From: Leptodactylus fallax | Lineage: Eukaryota > Chordata > Amphibia > Anura > Leptodactylidae | Direction of reading: 5' to 3' | Assembly (NCBI GenBank): GCA_947044405.1 | Contig: CAMRHE010000018.1 | Span: 4,216,001 to 4,280,000 of the forward strand | DNA length: 64,000 nt | Notes under the pieces: model-generated | The model's input: only the letters and a program-made list of their open reading frames with translations | Told to the model about the DNA's origin: nothing | Databases searched by the model: none | Program-made: the position numbers and the translations under genes | In this document: positions 34,339 to 45,905 of the stretch, piece after piece | Layout of the letters: each line of letters begins with the position of its first letter | How positions within the stretch are numbered: the stretch's first letter is position 1

Positions 34339-35238
34339 CAGGGGCGTAAGTACCGGAGTAGCAGCGGTAGCAGCTGCCACAGGGCCCGGGACATTACGGG
34401 GCCCCGCAGGTCCCCGATTCTTTTTTTTTTTTATTTTTAAATAGGCTGTTACCTGCTGGAGTAACCCCAGCAGGTAACGGGCCCTATATACTTACCGTTC
34501 CCCGGGGTCCTGCTCACGGCTGCCTACGCTTCCCATTCTGCGGAGGTGGCTGTGAGCAGTAGCGGGGATCGGTATGTGAGGCCGCGGGCCGAACCCCACA
34601 ATCACTGCTATCATTATACTCCGGGATCAAAGACCCCGGAGTATAATAATCGGAGGCCCAGGAGAGGTGAGGGAACATAAAAAACAATGTACTTACCTCT
34701 CCTACGCTTCTCCAGGTTTGGGGCCTGTTTGGTGACGTCCCAGACATCAGCCGACGTCATTTTGCGTCGCGATGCTGGCCCGCATCAAGTGACGCCGGCC
34801 TGGTCCAACATTGAAGAAGGCCGAAGTAGCAGGGAGTGGACCGGAGCGAGGGACAGGTAAGTAGCATTGTTTTTTTATGTTTCTATCCTCCCCTGGGTCT
34901 CCAATCATTATACTCTGGGGTCTGAAAAGACTGCAGAGTATAATAATTGTTCATGGGTGGTCCACAATGGGACATAATACTGTGTGCAGGGGCCACTATG
35001 GAGCATAATACTGTGTGCAGGGACCACTATGGGGAATAATACTGCATGCAGGGGCCACTATGGGGCATAATACTGTGTGCAGGGGCCACTATGGCGCATA
35101 ATAGTTTGTGTAGGAATGCGTTTTTTTGGGGGGGTTGGAGGGAGCGGTCCGGGGGGGGTGGTTGGGGGCAGCCGTTCGGGAGGGGGGGGCATGTCAAATG
35201 TTCGCCTTGGGGCCCAGCCATTCCTAGTTATGCCACTG
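34339..35238 (+). mobile_element. hAT nonautonomous element with AAAAAGAG target duplication
   Basis: Starts CAGGGGCGTAAGTACCGG and ends TTCCTAGTTATGCCACTG, matching hAT-type ends. AAAAAGAG is repeated exactly on both sides (34331-34338 and 35239-35246). The 900-bp interior has GC-rich parts, two inverted CCCC(A)GAGTATAATA-type segments, and five units of the 31-bp minisatellite near the right. No transposase is encoded. The intact ends and perfect duplication make this the best-defined member of the family here. Confidence 0.92.
34966..35115 (-). repeat. 31-bp minisatellite, about 5 units
   Basis: Unit close to CATAATACTGTGTGCAGGGG then CCACTATGGAG (31 bp), the complement of the unit at 9942-10568 with family-specific changes. 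It lies inside the hAT element at 34339-35238. Confidence 0.85.
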
Positions 35239-35426
35239 AAAAAGAGGGTGGAAACTTGCACTTAAGTGGCAGAAACATTAAACTCATTGACCCTACACTT
35301 CCAGAACTACCAATAAGCCATAAATGAGAAAAAGTCTACCTTTCTGTCACAAGAAATAGAAAACACAAGGAACAGGCTGGCACAGCTGTTCCAAACAGTA
35401 GATAAACTCTGCAATCCATCCTGCCT

Positions 35427-35560
35427 AAGGGTAGGTTCACATCTGCGTCAGAGTGATTCCGCTGAAAAGTCCTGCATGGAGGAATTTTTTCTCCGCCGGT
35501 TTCAGTATAAAACCCGGCGGACCCCATTATAGTCTATAGCTATATTATAGCATAAAACCT
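35427..35560. mobile_element. Harbinger-like MITE, left part only
   Basis: Starts TAAGGGTAGGTTCACATCTG, matching the end of the complete element at 59527-59946, and includes CCCCATTATAGTCTATAG, as there. The right half is missing. Confidence 0.5.
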
Positions 35561-35619
35561 ACTATCACATCATCACAACCAAAAAAAAAAATTACCTATT
35601 ACTTTAGAGACAAAGTTTC

Positions 35620-36615
35620 AGCTATCCGGAATGGCATCCAATAAACAACGACAATTGACCTTAAGAGATCAAAGGCCAGCAATAATAGTACTTTAAGCCA
35701 CTGGCAGCAGTTTGACTTAGTAGATGAAACTGAAATCACAAATATCCTTCACAGCCTGCAAAGACCAATATGTGAACTTGACCCAGGCCCAACATCACTC
35801 CCCCTAAGTCCTGACCTGATTATTCTGGCAATCAAGAACATAGTGAACTGTTGTATGCACAGAGGGATCTTCCCTGATCTATATAATGTTGCCATCACCG
35901 AACCCCTTCTAAAGAAGTCCTCCATGGACCCAGATGACTTGAGTAGCTACAGACATATCTCTAATCTACCTTTCCTAGAGAAAGTTATAGAAAAGGCTAT
36001 CCAATTACATACAAGGTTATTTGTTGATGGCATATTTGACCCTTTTCAGTCAGGCTTCAGGAAAAAACATAGCACCAAATCAGTACTCATATGAGTACTT
36101 AATGACCTCCTCAAGTCCAGAAACAGAGGTGAATGCACCATCCTAAATCTCTTAGTCCTCTCAGCAGCATTTGATACAATTGACCATAACATAGACTCAA
36201 GGAGTTTTGTGGAACTGATGGCACAATTCTTCAGTGGTTTAGTTCCATCCTGGCTGACAGACCACAAAGAGTATCTCTTGGCTCATCATCGTCATCACTA
36301 GTCCCCTAAAAATATGGCGTTCCACAGGGCTTGGTGCTATCCCCAATGCTGTTTGCAGTTTACATGCTTCCTTTACGCAAATCTGCTATTCAGATGACAC
36401 CCAACTATACATGTCCTTCAAGCATGGGGGCCAATGACTCATCTCAAGCCATAAATTAATGCCTAGCTGAACTACAAGAATGCATGAATGTCAACTAGCT
36501 AAAGCTGAACCTGAACAAAACTGAAGTCCTCATGGTTGGAGGTCAGCACTTGATGGCAAAATGGCAACTTGTATATCCACTGCCTCTATCGCTAGGAAAC
36601 ACAACCCTACAAAGG
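35620..36615 (+). pseudogene. L2/CR1-like LINE reverse transcriptase relic
   Basis: Plus-strand readings follow the RT domain of an L2/CR1-group LINE: LDPGPTSLPLSPDLI, then GIFPDLYNVAITEPLLKK, DLSSYRHISNLPFLEKV (the YRPISNLPFL block), FDPFQSGFRKKHST, LSAAFDTIDH, YGVPQG..LSPMLF and SDDTQLY. SDDTQLY corresponds to the catalytic YADD/FADD loop, with both aspartates present. In-frame stops after SVLI and near SSLVP, plus frameshifts, show that it is inactive. The 3' end is replaced at about 36630 by a hAT-type fragment. Confidence 0.85.
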
Positions 36616-36629
36616 AAGGTTCAAAGGAG

Positions 36630-36860
36630 TATAAATGTTTTTTTTATTTTATTTCACCTCCCCTGGGCCTCCATCTATTATATACTGGGGTCTGAAGAGA
36701 CCCCAGAGTATAATAATTTACCGCAATCCATGTCACAGCAGCCATTTTATCTTGCCTGAGACGATTCCCCAATTGTTCGGTTTCATTAAAAACCGAACAA
36801 TTTGGGATATTAAAGTCAAACCTGGCTCGTGCCAAAGCTGTTTGCACATCTCTAGAAAGG
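36630..36860. repeat. hAT-like fragment and 13-bp hairpin
   Basis: CACCTCCCCTGGGCCTCC followed by TATACTGGGGTCTGAAGAGA matches the internal part of the minisatellite hAT family (compare 34885-34945 and 52200-52260). Beyond it lies a perfect 13-bp inverted repeat (AATTGTTCGGTTT at 36771-36783, 6-nt loop). Confidence 0.55.
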
Positions 36861-39800
36861 ATGCAAATAGTATCTGCTACAGTGAGGCTCTCACTCTGGA
36901 TGATATGTCTTGTCTGAGCCCATCAATGTTCAGTGACAATATACACAAAGTTTTTTGAAGCAGACAAATCTACTTTGACTTTGTCCCAAAAAAACATGAG
37001 TTTTACATGAGCTTTTTGGATGAGGTTTCTGTAATGGCCTCATGTATTTTGATGCAGTTTTGAAGACTTTTAGGAGCTTTTTAACACCTTCAAAATGGCT
37101 TTTGAAGAAGTTTTGACAAGGTTTTTGCCAAAGCTTTTGACTTCTGTTGAAAGTGCTGCATGGATTCAATCCTGATTCGACACCAATAATTGACTTTCTT
37201 TTTTTTTTCCTTTCCATGGTTTTGAAAAACCTTATGAGGAAAAAACCTTGCCTGTTGAACAGATAGTACAGTTTTCCACTGAAGTGAATGGAAGACTTTT
37301 GTGGATTTTGGTGTGGAAATTCTCTAAATACATGTGGAAAATCTCTGTTTGAACACCAGGGTATCAGTATTGAGCTAGGAAGCAGTTCATACTAGACATC
37401 CATTTTAGCTGATTTCTGAATATTCAGTTGCAATTTTAGATTTAAGTTGGATTTTTGGGATACAGTATTGCAAAAAAGGTTACTTCTGATCCAGTTATTC
37501 TGATGTATACAGATTGTTGCTATGATAGATCTGGAATGACATAGAATGAAACAACCCTTGAAGAAAACATCTCTTCATCAGCAGCAAGGATTGCAATGAA
37601 TTGTCCATCAGATCCAAAAAAAAATATTTTTTCAAAACACTAAATGTCCGAGGACTGAAAAATGATTGGATGTATTTTAAGCTACATTAGTAGCAACAAC
37701 AATAAAAGGAAACAGTTACTATGGATCTGCTGCATGTAGAGATTATCAACTGATGCCAAGCTAAAGGATTAAATGGTTAAACCAATATTTAATGGGGAAA
37801 ATTTACTAATACTAGCTAAAACTAGATTCACACAACCAAGTTACACCAGTGAAACTCTCTCTGTGTATTTGCCTGATTTACCAGCCTAAACAATATGCCT
37901 GGAGCAGGACTATGCTGCTTGGAGTCCCAGCCTCCCAGTGACTAACTGTCCTGTACTGTAATTATTACGGAAGTTCAGGAAGGTAAACTCATAGAATCTA
38001 GCCTCAGACTCGACAGTCTGTCAGCAAACTAATGACAGTACTTTGTAGTGCTCTTTACACAATTTCCAAATATGTCCCTGCTATTCAACATTGAACCTCC
38101 ATTATCAAGAAAATCACTGTTTCATTCATATGCAAATTAGGTGACAAGTGCTTATGGGACATTTCATATCTTTCCTGGGCTTCACTCTGTGCTGTAGATT
38201 ACTTCCCTAGGGAGATCAGTCAAGCAAAGAATGGTGGGTGATGCTAGGCAGCAGTTAGTAATCTACAGCGAAGCCTGGGTATGATAAGAAACCACCAAAG
38301 CACTTTTAATCTAATTTGAATATGAAGCTGCAATGCTGATTAACAAAGGCATATTTGGAAAGTGTGAACATAGCACTGCAATGTACTGGGATTACTTTTA
38401 ATATGATTTTTTTTCTGCTGTCAGACTCCCTTTAAAATGCACCAGATTTATCATAGTGTCTGAAGGATGATAAATCTGTGGCATTATTAGATCTTCTATT
38501 GGCTTAGTTTACAGCTAAAAAATATCTTGGTGTGCCATTTCATTAGGGTACGACCACTTTCCCACTAAGCCATGTCCTTTTCATGTATAGCTGTGTGACT
38601 TTTCATACAAATCGGGAAAGTGTATAAAAAGTGTCAAAAACACTTCATAAATGTAGTTCAAGGCATTTTGAAAAAAATTATACCAGAATTCTGCCTCTTT
38701 TGTTTTAATTAATCTTGTAAACCTGTTGGAAGAAAATCAAACACAAACTCAAAACACATGCATGAAACCTATAATCTGCTTAGGGCACGGTCAAACAGTG
38801 TTGCTAGTGCACACAGTCAAACCCCAGCTCACCCATGACGCCTAATAATTGCGTGATTTTTTTGATTAAAATTAAGTTAGACATGATCTTTACCTGCAAA
38901 ACCATGCAGTCACTGGACGCTGTGGTTGTGGGCATGGCTTAGGATGTGTATGGCTATCACACTGTCTGGCCATACTCTCAATGTGCATTGGAAATAATAT
39001 TGATTGCTGATTATATCTTAACATCATTGAAATGATTGTGTTTACTACTAGCATTAAAAGATCCGGTAACATTTGCATTTGAAAGTTACATTTTCTTTTC
39101 ATCTCTTGGGATAAATTAACAGATCGTTCTTTACAAGCCGCATTTCTTCCCAAACGAGCAATAATTTTATCATAAGCCTTTGCCAAGGATGAATAAACTC
39201 ACCGCAGTGTATAAAATAAATCAGTTAATCTGTTGCAAAATTGGCTCTTATTTTTCTATTGATTTAACTTTCCTGTAGTTATCATCCTTTTCTCCAAGCA
39301 AGAAGGACCATTTGGAACAACATCACATAATAAATATAAATCTGGTAGAAAGTAGTCTTAATGGCAACTAGCCAAAGCCACCTCATTAATACAATTCCAA
39401 CAGGACCATGAATAACATTATGCTGCACCTGTAAAACAGATGAGTAAGTATACTTAATGAAAAGCAGATGAATGAATTTGCCATGTTACAATTAGAAATG
39501 CTTGAACAGAATTCATATGAAATATGCTGAAGAATAACTTAATTATCAACAGGCACCATCACCATGGATAGAATATCAGTACATATTTTTCATATATTTT
39601 TTCCTTAAACATGTAGGGACCTACAGTTTTTACATTTCTATGTAGACATTGATCTCTTTAAGGCTACATTCACATTTGTTGGCTCCGTCGTAATGTACTG
39701 CACGCACAGCTTTCCGCTTTCAGTTTTAAAACAATGTACAGCCAACATACCTCATTATTGTCAATGTATGTAACCTTTATTTATGTGGCCTCCGATGGAC

Positions 39801-39913
39801 CAGAACAATGGATAGCTGATTCTAGTGTGAACTTAGAGTATGGGGTTTACCATGCCAATAAACTATTTGAAGAGGCCAGTGACATCATAATTACCATTCG
39901 CAGGGCCTTGGTG
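36861..39913. other. Noncoding DNA, no recognised gene
   Basis: AT-rich. The part at 36940-37330 is low in complexity, with repeated GCTTTT/GGTTTT words. The part at 38840-39360 looks unique and contains several homeodomain-like AT motifs, but nothing specific can be claimed. Confidence 0.4.
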
Positions 39914-40440
39914 TTAAATATAGATCATTAATATCCTAGTCCTGAAAACCCCCTTTTAGGCTAAGGCCCCTTGTTGCAGAAAATCTGCTTTTTTGTTGCA
40001 GATTTTGGTGTGTTTTTTTTTTTAGCCAAATCAAGGAGTGGATTAAGCAGATGAGATAAGTATAAGTGCTTGCTTTATATTTCCCATTCCTTTTGTAGCC
40101 ACTCCTGGGTTTGGCTCAAAAAAACGCAAAAAAATCTGCAACAACATAAAAAAACAGCTTTTCCACAACTTGTTACCTTAATATAAATCATTAATATCCT
40201 AGTCCTGAATGCCCCCTTTTAGCCTAAGGCCCCATGTTGCAGAAGATCTGCTTTATTGTTGTAGAGTTTGCTGTAGTTTTTTGAGCCAAAGCCAGGAGTG
40301 GACTGAGCAGAAGGTAGAAGTAAATGTTTGCTTTATATTTCCCATTCTTTTTGTAGCCAATCCTGGGTTTGGTTTAAAAACACACACCAAAATCTGCAAC
40401 AAAAAAAAGCAGTGTTTCCGCAACGTGTGGCCTTAGAGCC
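39914..40440. repeat. Tandem duplication of a MITE-containing segment
   Basis: TCATTAATATCCTAGTCCTG occurs near 39924 and again near 40193, each time followed by GCCCC/CCCCC TTTTAG and a MITE of the GGCTAAGGCCCCAC type (ends near 40180 and 40437). The repeat unit is about 270 bp and includes unique flanking DNA, so the duplication happened after one MITE insertion rather than by two insertions. The two copies differ at many sites, so it is old. Confidence 0.75.
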
Positions 40441-40645
40441 CTTGCACACGACCGGGGGCTGTATTTCCCAGACTGAACTCGGCCATATGCATCAGAGTCA
40501 CTGCAGCATAATCAATTGTGATGCAGTGAGCTCCCGAACGACCCGCTACAGTAATGAACTGGCATCGTGCTACCAGTTCATTACTGTAGTGATCGGGCCA
40601 TTCGGATGCTCATTGCATCATAACTGACTATGATGCAGTCACTTC
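40441..40645. repeat. Foldback segment
   Basis: A perfect 17-bp inverted repeat (CTACAGTAATGAACTGG at 40546-40562 and its complement at 40573-40589) within a GC-richer stretch that starts AGCCCTTGCACACGACC. It is probably a MITE; its ends are unclear. Confidence 0.5.
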
Positions 40646-41014
40646 TATGCACACGTATACAAGTAAGCATAATAAAATAAAATGAAATAAAAAATAAAAA
40701 ACACAATAAAACCAAAAGTAAACTTGTAATATGTTATTTCAACATGGATTTTGTTTGTTTGAGCTTAGTAAAGTCCATCCACTGCGTTAATACAATATGC
40801 CATCCATGTTTGTCACTGGAATTATTATTTAGTTGCAGAGACCAAAATAGAAATTGATAACAACATAAAGAAAAGGTGCAGCAACATATTGCAGTGTGGT
40901 GACTACCTCCATTTTAGCTCAGGAACCCTATTGCGCTGTTTATGTACCGGAAGTATTAATTTTCCAGAAGTACATGGGATTAGGCTAAGCTGAATAGACA
41001 GAGGTAAGTTTCCT

Positions 41015-41533
41015 ATACAAACTTGATGTCTGATCAGTAAATATAAGCTGGACCACACCACAAAAAACTTAGAACCAAAAAGAAATATGTAAAACAAATA
41101 CAGGTCCAAAAAATAAACATCAGTTCTTTATTAAATAAAAATCAAATCAAAATGTAAAAAATATGGACATACACTACTAACTCCATGTGTACAAAGAATT
41201 CGACAAAAACACAAGCAAATCCATAATACTATAAAAAGATTACAAAATGAATAACACAATAAATTAGATTAAACTATAATTCATCACAACTAGGATTACT
41301 CCTAAAAATAACAGACCAATTATCAAAAACTTGCCATAATCTGTAAACCAAAATAACCCTCACTATAAATAGTTTAGAAGTACAATAAAGTGCTAGTGCA
41401 TAAAAATCATATAGCGCTAATTGATTTAATAAATAATTAAATATCATTCACAAGGTGCTCACCTGTCACTGGTGAATGCCCGGAGATGATGCCATAATAC
41501 GAATTTTGGGTTCTGCTTCTTCAGGAGGTGTCA
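41015..41533 (-). mobile_element. Insertion with 15-bp direct repeats, PLE-like 5' motif
   Basis: AGAGGTAAGTTTCCT at 41000-41014 is repeated exactly at 41534-41548. On the minus strand the insert starts TGACACCTCCTGAAGAAGC, close to the motif at about 11125 in the 5.4-kb block. The rest is AT-rich and noncoding. Long direct repeats of variable length and this motif fit a Penelope-like or other retroelement insertion; no enzyme is encoded to confirm this. Confidence 0.5.
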
Positions 41534-41548
41534 AGAGGTAAGTTTCCT

Positions 41549-43055
41549 GTTATACAGGTAAAGTGTAGGGACTCAGATTATTTCACATGGCAGTGTAAAT
41601 TAGAGCAATATTATGGTACCATATCTAATAAGTATTTATCTATATAAGTAAAGAACATATACATACCGGTATATCATTTCAAGCATGCAGTATGTGTGGC
41701 TTCTGTCCTGGTTTTTTTGTTTGCATGTATTTGCATCTTAGTTACATGTGACTTCTATTGCTGAAGTGCAAAACATTTCAGCTCAACATGTAGGAATTAG
41801 GCGTTACCACAATGATTTAAGCCATTGCAAGTGTCATTTTGAGGTCACAAAATCTTCCATAGGTTATAGCATCACTAAACCAATGTCCCTAGCATTAGGC
41901 TTGATCTATATTGCTCTGATTTACACTATCCATGATGCGATTTTATCAAAGGAGTCAGGTATTTTCTGTGCACATAATAAAATATATAAATGACAAAGTA
42001 ATCATCCAATATATAGACACATTGCCTATATGGTTATTAATTATACCCGCAGGTCTTTTGAAGTTTTCACAAACTCTAAGTTAACACTAAGAAGCCAAGT
42101 GTAATATTATGACATACTTTAGATTCTGCTTCTATTTTAGTCTCTGTCCCAATGATCAAGAAAAAGTGAATGTTTCATAGTGAGAAACTTTACACCCTGA
42201 ATGAAGCATTACCCATTCCACTAGACTACAAATCAAAGGCTATCTCTTAGGCTTCTTAAAAATTAATTTTAAAATCTGATCCTGATTGTAGTTTTATGGT
42301 AATTTCAAGCCATCAATCATCCGTATACCTTAAGTCTCCAGGTTCAGTGGTTTCCCTACAGAGCTCATTCATTTCCCCTCATTATATTTCTTGAGTAGAA
42401 AAAAACGCCAGATATAACACTGCACTAGAAAATGAACTAAAGCTGTAAATTTGCAAGAGCAAAAGTATCATAGGATGTATAAATAATCGTTCTATGATTG
42501 TGTAGACAGTAAACAAAATTTTAGAAGTAATAAAATGGATTTCAATTTGTTTTGTATACAAATCAATAAGTAATATTCCACTGTGGCTGAATATTCTAGC
42601 TTTAACACTGCAAGGGGTCTTTCAGTAAAGCACACTGCAACACACACAGCATTATGAGAAAATTGTGCAACTTTACTGTTCTGATAAGAAGCATAAAAAC
42701 TACAGACTATGTGTATGATGTACAATGTGTCATTACATATATATTCTAATATGTAAATATGCAAATATATATATTCTAGCTTGCAGTATTAAATAACACA
42801 AGAACTCTATGAGTTTACCATTTTACTGTTGCATCTAAAATGCTATTTTCTATATTTATAGACAGATTCTTTTTGAATACATCAAAACATATATATACTG
42901 TATATATACCCATCAGCCATAAAGTTGTAGGATTGTCCCACCAAAGCAACCTATACCCCATCCAAAGGATAGGGGTTAATTTGCAGATTGATGAGATGAG
43001 AACAGACCGAGGAGGGTGCACAGAACATAGTTCAGTTGGGACCTCTTGGTCTCAG
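41549..43055. other. Noncoding DNA, no recognised gene
   Basis: AT-rich with short AT microsatellites near 42740-42910. Near 42920-43010 wording such as ACCCCATCCAAAGGATAGGG is repeat-like. The gypsy element starting at 43056 is cut off on this side. Confidence 0.45.
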
Positions 43056-43796
43056 TCAGCAGGGGGCCTCTTTGGGGGACCCCGCTTCCCCAAAATAAGT
43101 GAGCCGATCAACAAGGTCTTCTTTTACCCCCTCCACTAACAGACTGTACACCGGAAAGGCATTTGCTTCCCTGTCATGATGATCCTTCATCATGTTGACA
43201 TGGAAGGGCTTATGCCTGTTCCGGCCTGGATCAACTGTGACCAGGTAGCTGACGTTGCTGACCTGCTGATGCACAACGTATGGACCAGCCCATTTGGCCT
43301 GAAGCTTGCCCTGGGGCTCAGGGACTAGGACCCATACCTTCTTCCCTGGCTGGTATGTTCTCTCGCAGGCATTCTGATCATACCAGCGTTTCAGATCGGC
43401 CTGAGCCTGGACCATGTTGTCATGCACCAGCTGCGCCATAGTCTGCATTTGGTCACGGAATCGCAGGACATACTCCACGACTGGCACACCTTGGATGGCT
43501 GTGTCTCCTTCCCAGGACTATTTCACGAGAGCTACGAGCCCACGGACACGTCTCCCATACAAGAGCTTGAAGGGAGAGAATCCCGTCGAGGCTTGAGGCA
43601 CTTCCCAGTAAGCAAACAGCAGGTGCGGGAGATAAGGCTCCCAGTCGCTCCCGTGGGACTCGACTAACATCCGAAGCATCTGCTTCAGGGTGCCATTGAA
43701 CCGTTCACACAAGCCATTGGTCTGTGGGTGATATGGGCTGGACACCAGATGTTGCACCTCTGTTACCTTACACAGACCTTGCATCAAGGCAGACAT
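43056..43796 (-). pseudogene. Gypsy integrase, C-terminal part with GPY motif
   Basis: On the minus strand the reading begins just after the second catalytic aspartate block: SALMQGLCKVTEVQH, SSPYHPQTNGLCERFN with the catalytic glutamate, then LLFAYWEVPQASTGFSPFKL and LLYGRRVRG. One in-frame stop (43515-43517) separates this from the rest: RWYDQNACERTYQPG, VWVLVPEPQGKL and AGPYVVHQQ (GPY/F module), ending with DRLTYFGEAG. Integrase inserts the cDNA into host DNA. The N-terminal half lies at 45906-46420, beyond a hAT insertion. Confidence 0.85.
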
Positions 43797-44670
43797 GAAC
43801 TGGGTACCTTCAGTGTCGGACTGGGATGTCTAGGGCCCACCAGTGGAATTGTTTCTAGGGGCCCACCATCAGGACCCCTGCAGATCAGCGGTACCGAGAC
43901 AGGGCGGCTAAAGGTAATAACATGTCGGGAGCTACGCTGCTCACCCACTATACCATGTGCACCACTGCACTACCTAAACCTACTGCTACACCTTGTATGG
44001 CAAGTGAACAGCGTGGCTCCTAGAATTGTTACCTTTATCTGTAGCCGCACTGTCCTGGAAAATCTGATCTGCAGATGTCTTGACTGTTGTATCATCGCAG
44101 ATGTAATATTGATAGCCTATCCTAAGGACAGGCCATCAATATTAGAAAGATGGATAAATCCTTTAAAGAGGTTGTCCAGGAATTGGAACAACCCATGTGG
44201 CTGGCGGGAGGTGTAAAGTAAAAACTAAATAAATTAAAAAGCATACTCACCTGTCCCTGGCGCTCCGTTGTCTACTGCCAGTGTCCATTCAGTCTCATGC
44301 CGGCAACTCTTTGCTGGGAGTCCCGCACCTCATGTGACAGCTAAGACCAGTTAGGTACAGGATTTTCAGAAATGAGGCGCCACCAAGAGACCGAACAGCC
44401 ACAGGTAGGGGACAATGGGGTGCTGGGGACAGGTGAGTATGCTTTTTTTTTAAAAAATGTTCTTATTTTTACACCTCCCTGGCGGCCGCCATAGTGGTCG
44501 CTCCAGTTTATGGATTTTTCTATAGTCACTTCACTGGTCCCCCCACATAGTGACCTCTTCACTGGTCCCCCATACTGTATGGGGAACAGTTTTGGGGTCA
44601 TTATATTTTGTGGGAGCTGATGGGGGCTAACATCGTGTGGGGGGAGGGACATTAAACTGTGTGATGCATA

Positions 44671-45089
44671 TTAAAGGGGTTGTCCAGGGTTAATCTTTTT
44701 TATGACCTATGCTCAGGATAGGCCATAAATACCTGATCGGCAGGGGGCTGATACACGGCCCCATCAGCTGTTCGGAACCACTTCCGTCACCCGTTCTGTA
44801 CACAACACAAGGCCGGAAGCAGAAAGCTCCATCCGCTGTATTGCAGCCCGACACCTTCACTGCAGCTCAGCTCCTATTGACTTCAATAAGTGCTGAGATG
44901 CAGTGAAGGTGCCCGGCTAATACACAGTGGACAGAGCTTTCTGCTTCTGGCCCTGTATTGTGTACAGGACGGCATTAAAAGTGGCTCCATACAGCTGATA
45001 GGTCCGGGGTCAGCCCCGTACAGATCAGGTATCTATGGCCTATCCTGAGGATAAACCATAGCAAATTATGCCTGGACAACCCCTTTAAT
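44671..45089. mobile_element. T2/Kolobok-like MITE, complete
   Basis: TTAAAGGGGTTGTCCAGG at the left and its exact complement CCTGGACAACCCCTTTAA at the right, giving 18-bp inverted ends bounded by TTAA. The interior includes inverted CAGTGAAGGTGCCCGGCTAA-type segments. The same MITE lies at the same place in the sister composite element, so it was carried along rather than inserted twice. Confidence 0.8.
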
Positions 45090-45120
45090 ATACTCCCCTG
45101 GGCCCCCCTAATGTGCCACA

Positions 45121-45557
45121 CTTTAAAGAGGTTGTCCAGTATAATTTTTTTCTTTTTTACAATTAGTCCGGGGGAGGTGAATCCCCCCTACCCCCCCAAC
45201 AAAAAAAAAAAAAAACAAAAACATACTAAACATACTCAAATGTCTCCGGTGCTCCGGTGTCCTCCCAGCACGGTCAGGTCCTGCAGCTCAGCTGTCTTCT
45301 TTTTGCCAAAAGTCTTCACTGGCTGTGACATCCTAGGTCCCTTCCCTTAGGCCACTGATTGTTCTCAGGGGTCACGTGATATCACAGGTAGTCATGTGCA
45401 GGGGGAACTTCAGCTGGAAGAAAACAACAGAACTGCAGGACCAAACTGCGCTGAGAGACGCTGGCGACAGAAGAGAAAGTTTGGGGGTTTTTTTGTTTTG
45501 TTTTTTTCACCTGACCCGGCGTAAAAAAAAAAAAATGTTATCCTGCACAACCCCTTT
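45121..45557. mobile_element. T2/Kolobok-like MITE
   Basis: TTTAAAGAGGTTGTCCAGTA on the left and TGCACAACCCCTTTAATG on the right. It is a sister copy of 8857-9292 with homopolymer length differences. Confidence 0.65.
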
Positions 45558-45667
45558 AATGTCCCCCAGGCTATTGACCTCCATCACTGCCCCCCCCCCC
45601 GAACAATATAATGGCCCCATCAATGGTCTCCATACAGTATAGGGGACCAGTGAAGGAGCCACTGTAT

Positions 45668-45742
45668 GGAGTATAAGCTCTACAGTGGCCCCCACCCAAT
45701 ATTATAAGCTCCACAGTGGCCCCCACACAGTATTATATGCGC
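45668..45742 (+). repeat. 31-bp minisatellite, 2-3 units
   Basis: Short version of the array at 9942-10568, containing CACAGTGGCCCCCACACAG. Its presence in the complete element at 43811-45905 shows that the minisatellite is an internal part of the transposon family. Confidence 0.8.
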
Positions 45743-45905
45743 CCAACAGCCCCCCTCCGCTTCGGTGCTATTATTATACTCTGGGGTCTCCTGGTCAGGG
45801 GCCCGATCGGGACAGTCAGGATACCGATTGGGCCCCTGACCAATGCATCTGCATTGGTAACATGAGGACTAATAGTTGGGGCTCGGGGCCCACCGGTGAA
45901 TCCTG

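Larger units (their letters stand above)
43811..45905 (+). mobile_element. Composite hAT-like element, complete, inserted in gypsy integrase
   Basis: Begins CAGTGTCGGACTGGG and ends CCGGTGAATCCTG. The flanks are GGTACCTT (43803-43810) and TGTACCTT (45906-45913), an 8-bp duplication with one mismatch; the gypsy LTDQGTQ motif is split exactly here. The interior contains T2-type MITEs (44671-45089 and 45121-45557, and a left end at about 44163) and 2-3 minisatellite units. It is a sister copy of 7903-10655. No transposase is encoded. Confidence 0.82.

Noticed and set aside
45816..45905. C-terminal extension of the integrase frame after LTDQGTQ
   Set aside because: These residues are read from the inserted hAT element and are not integrase.
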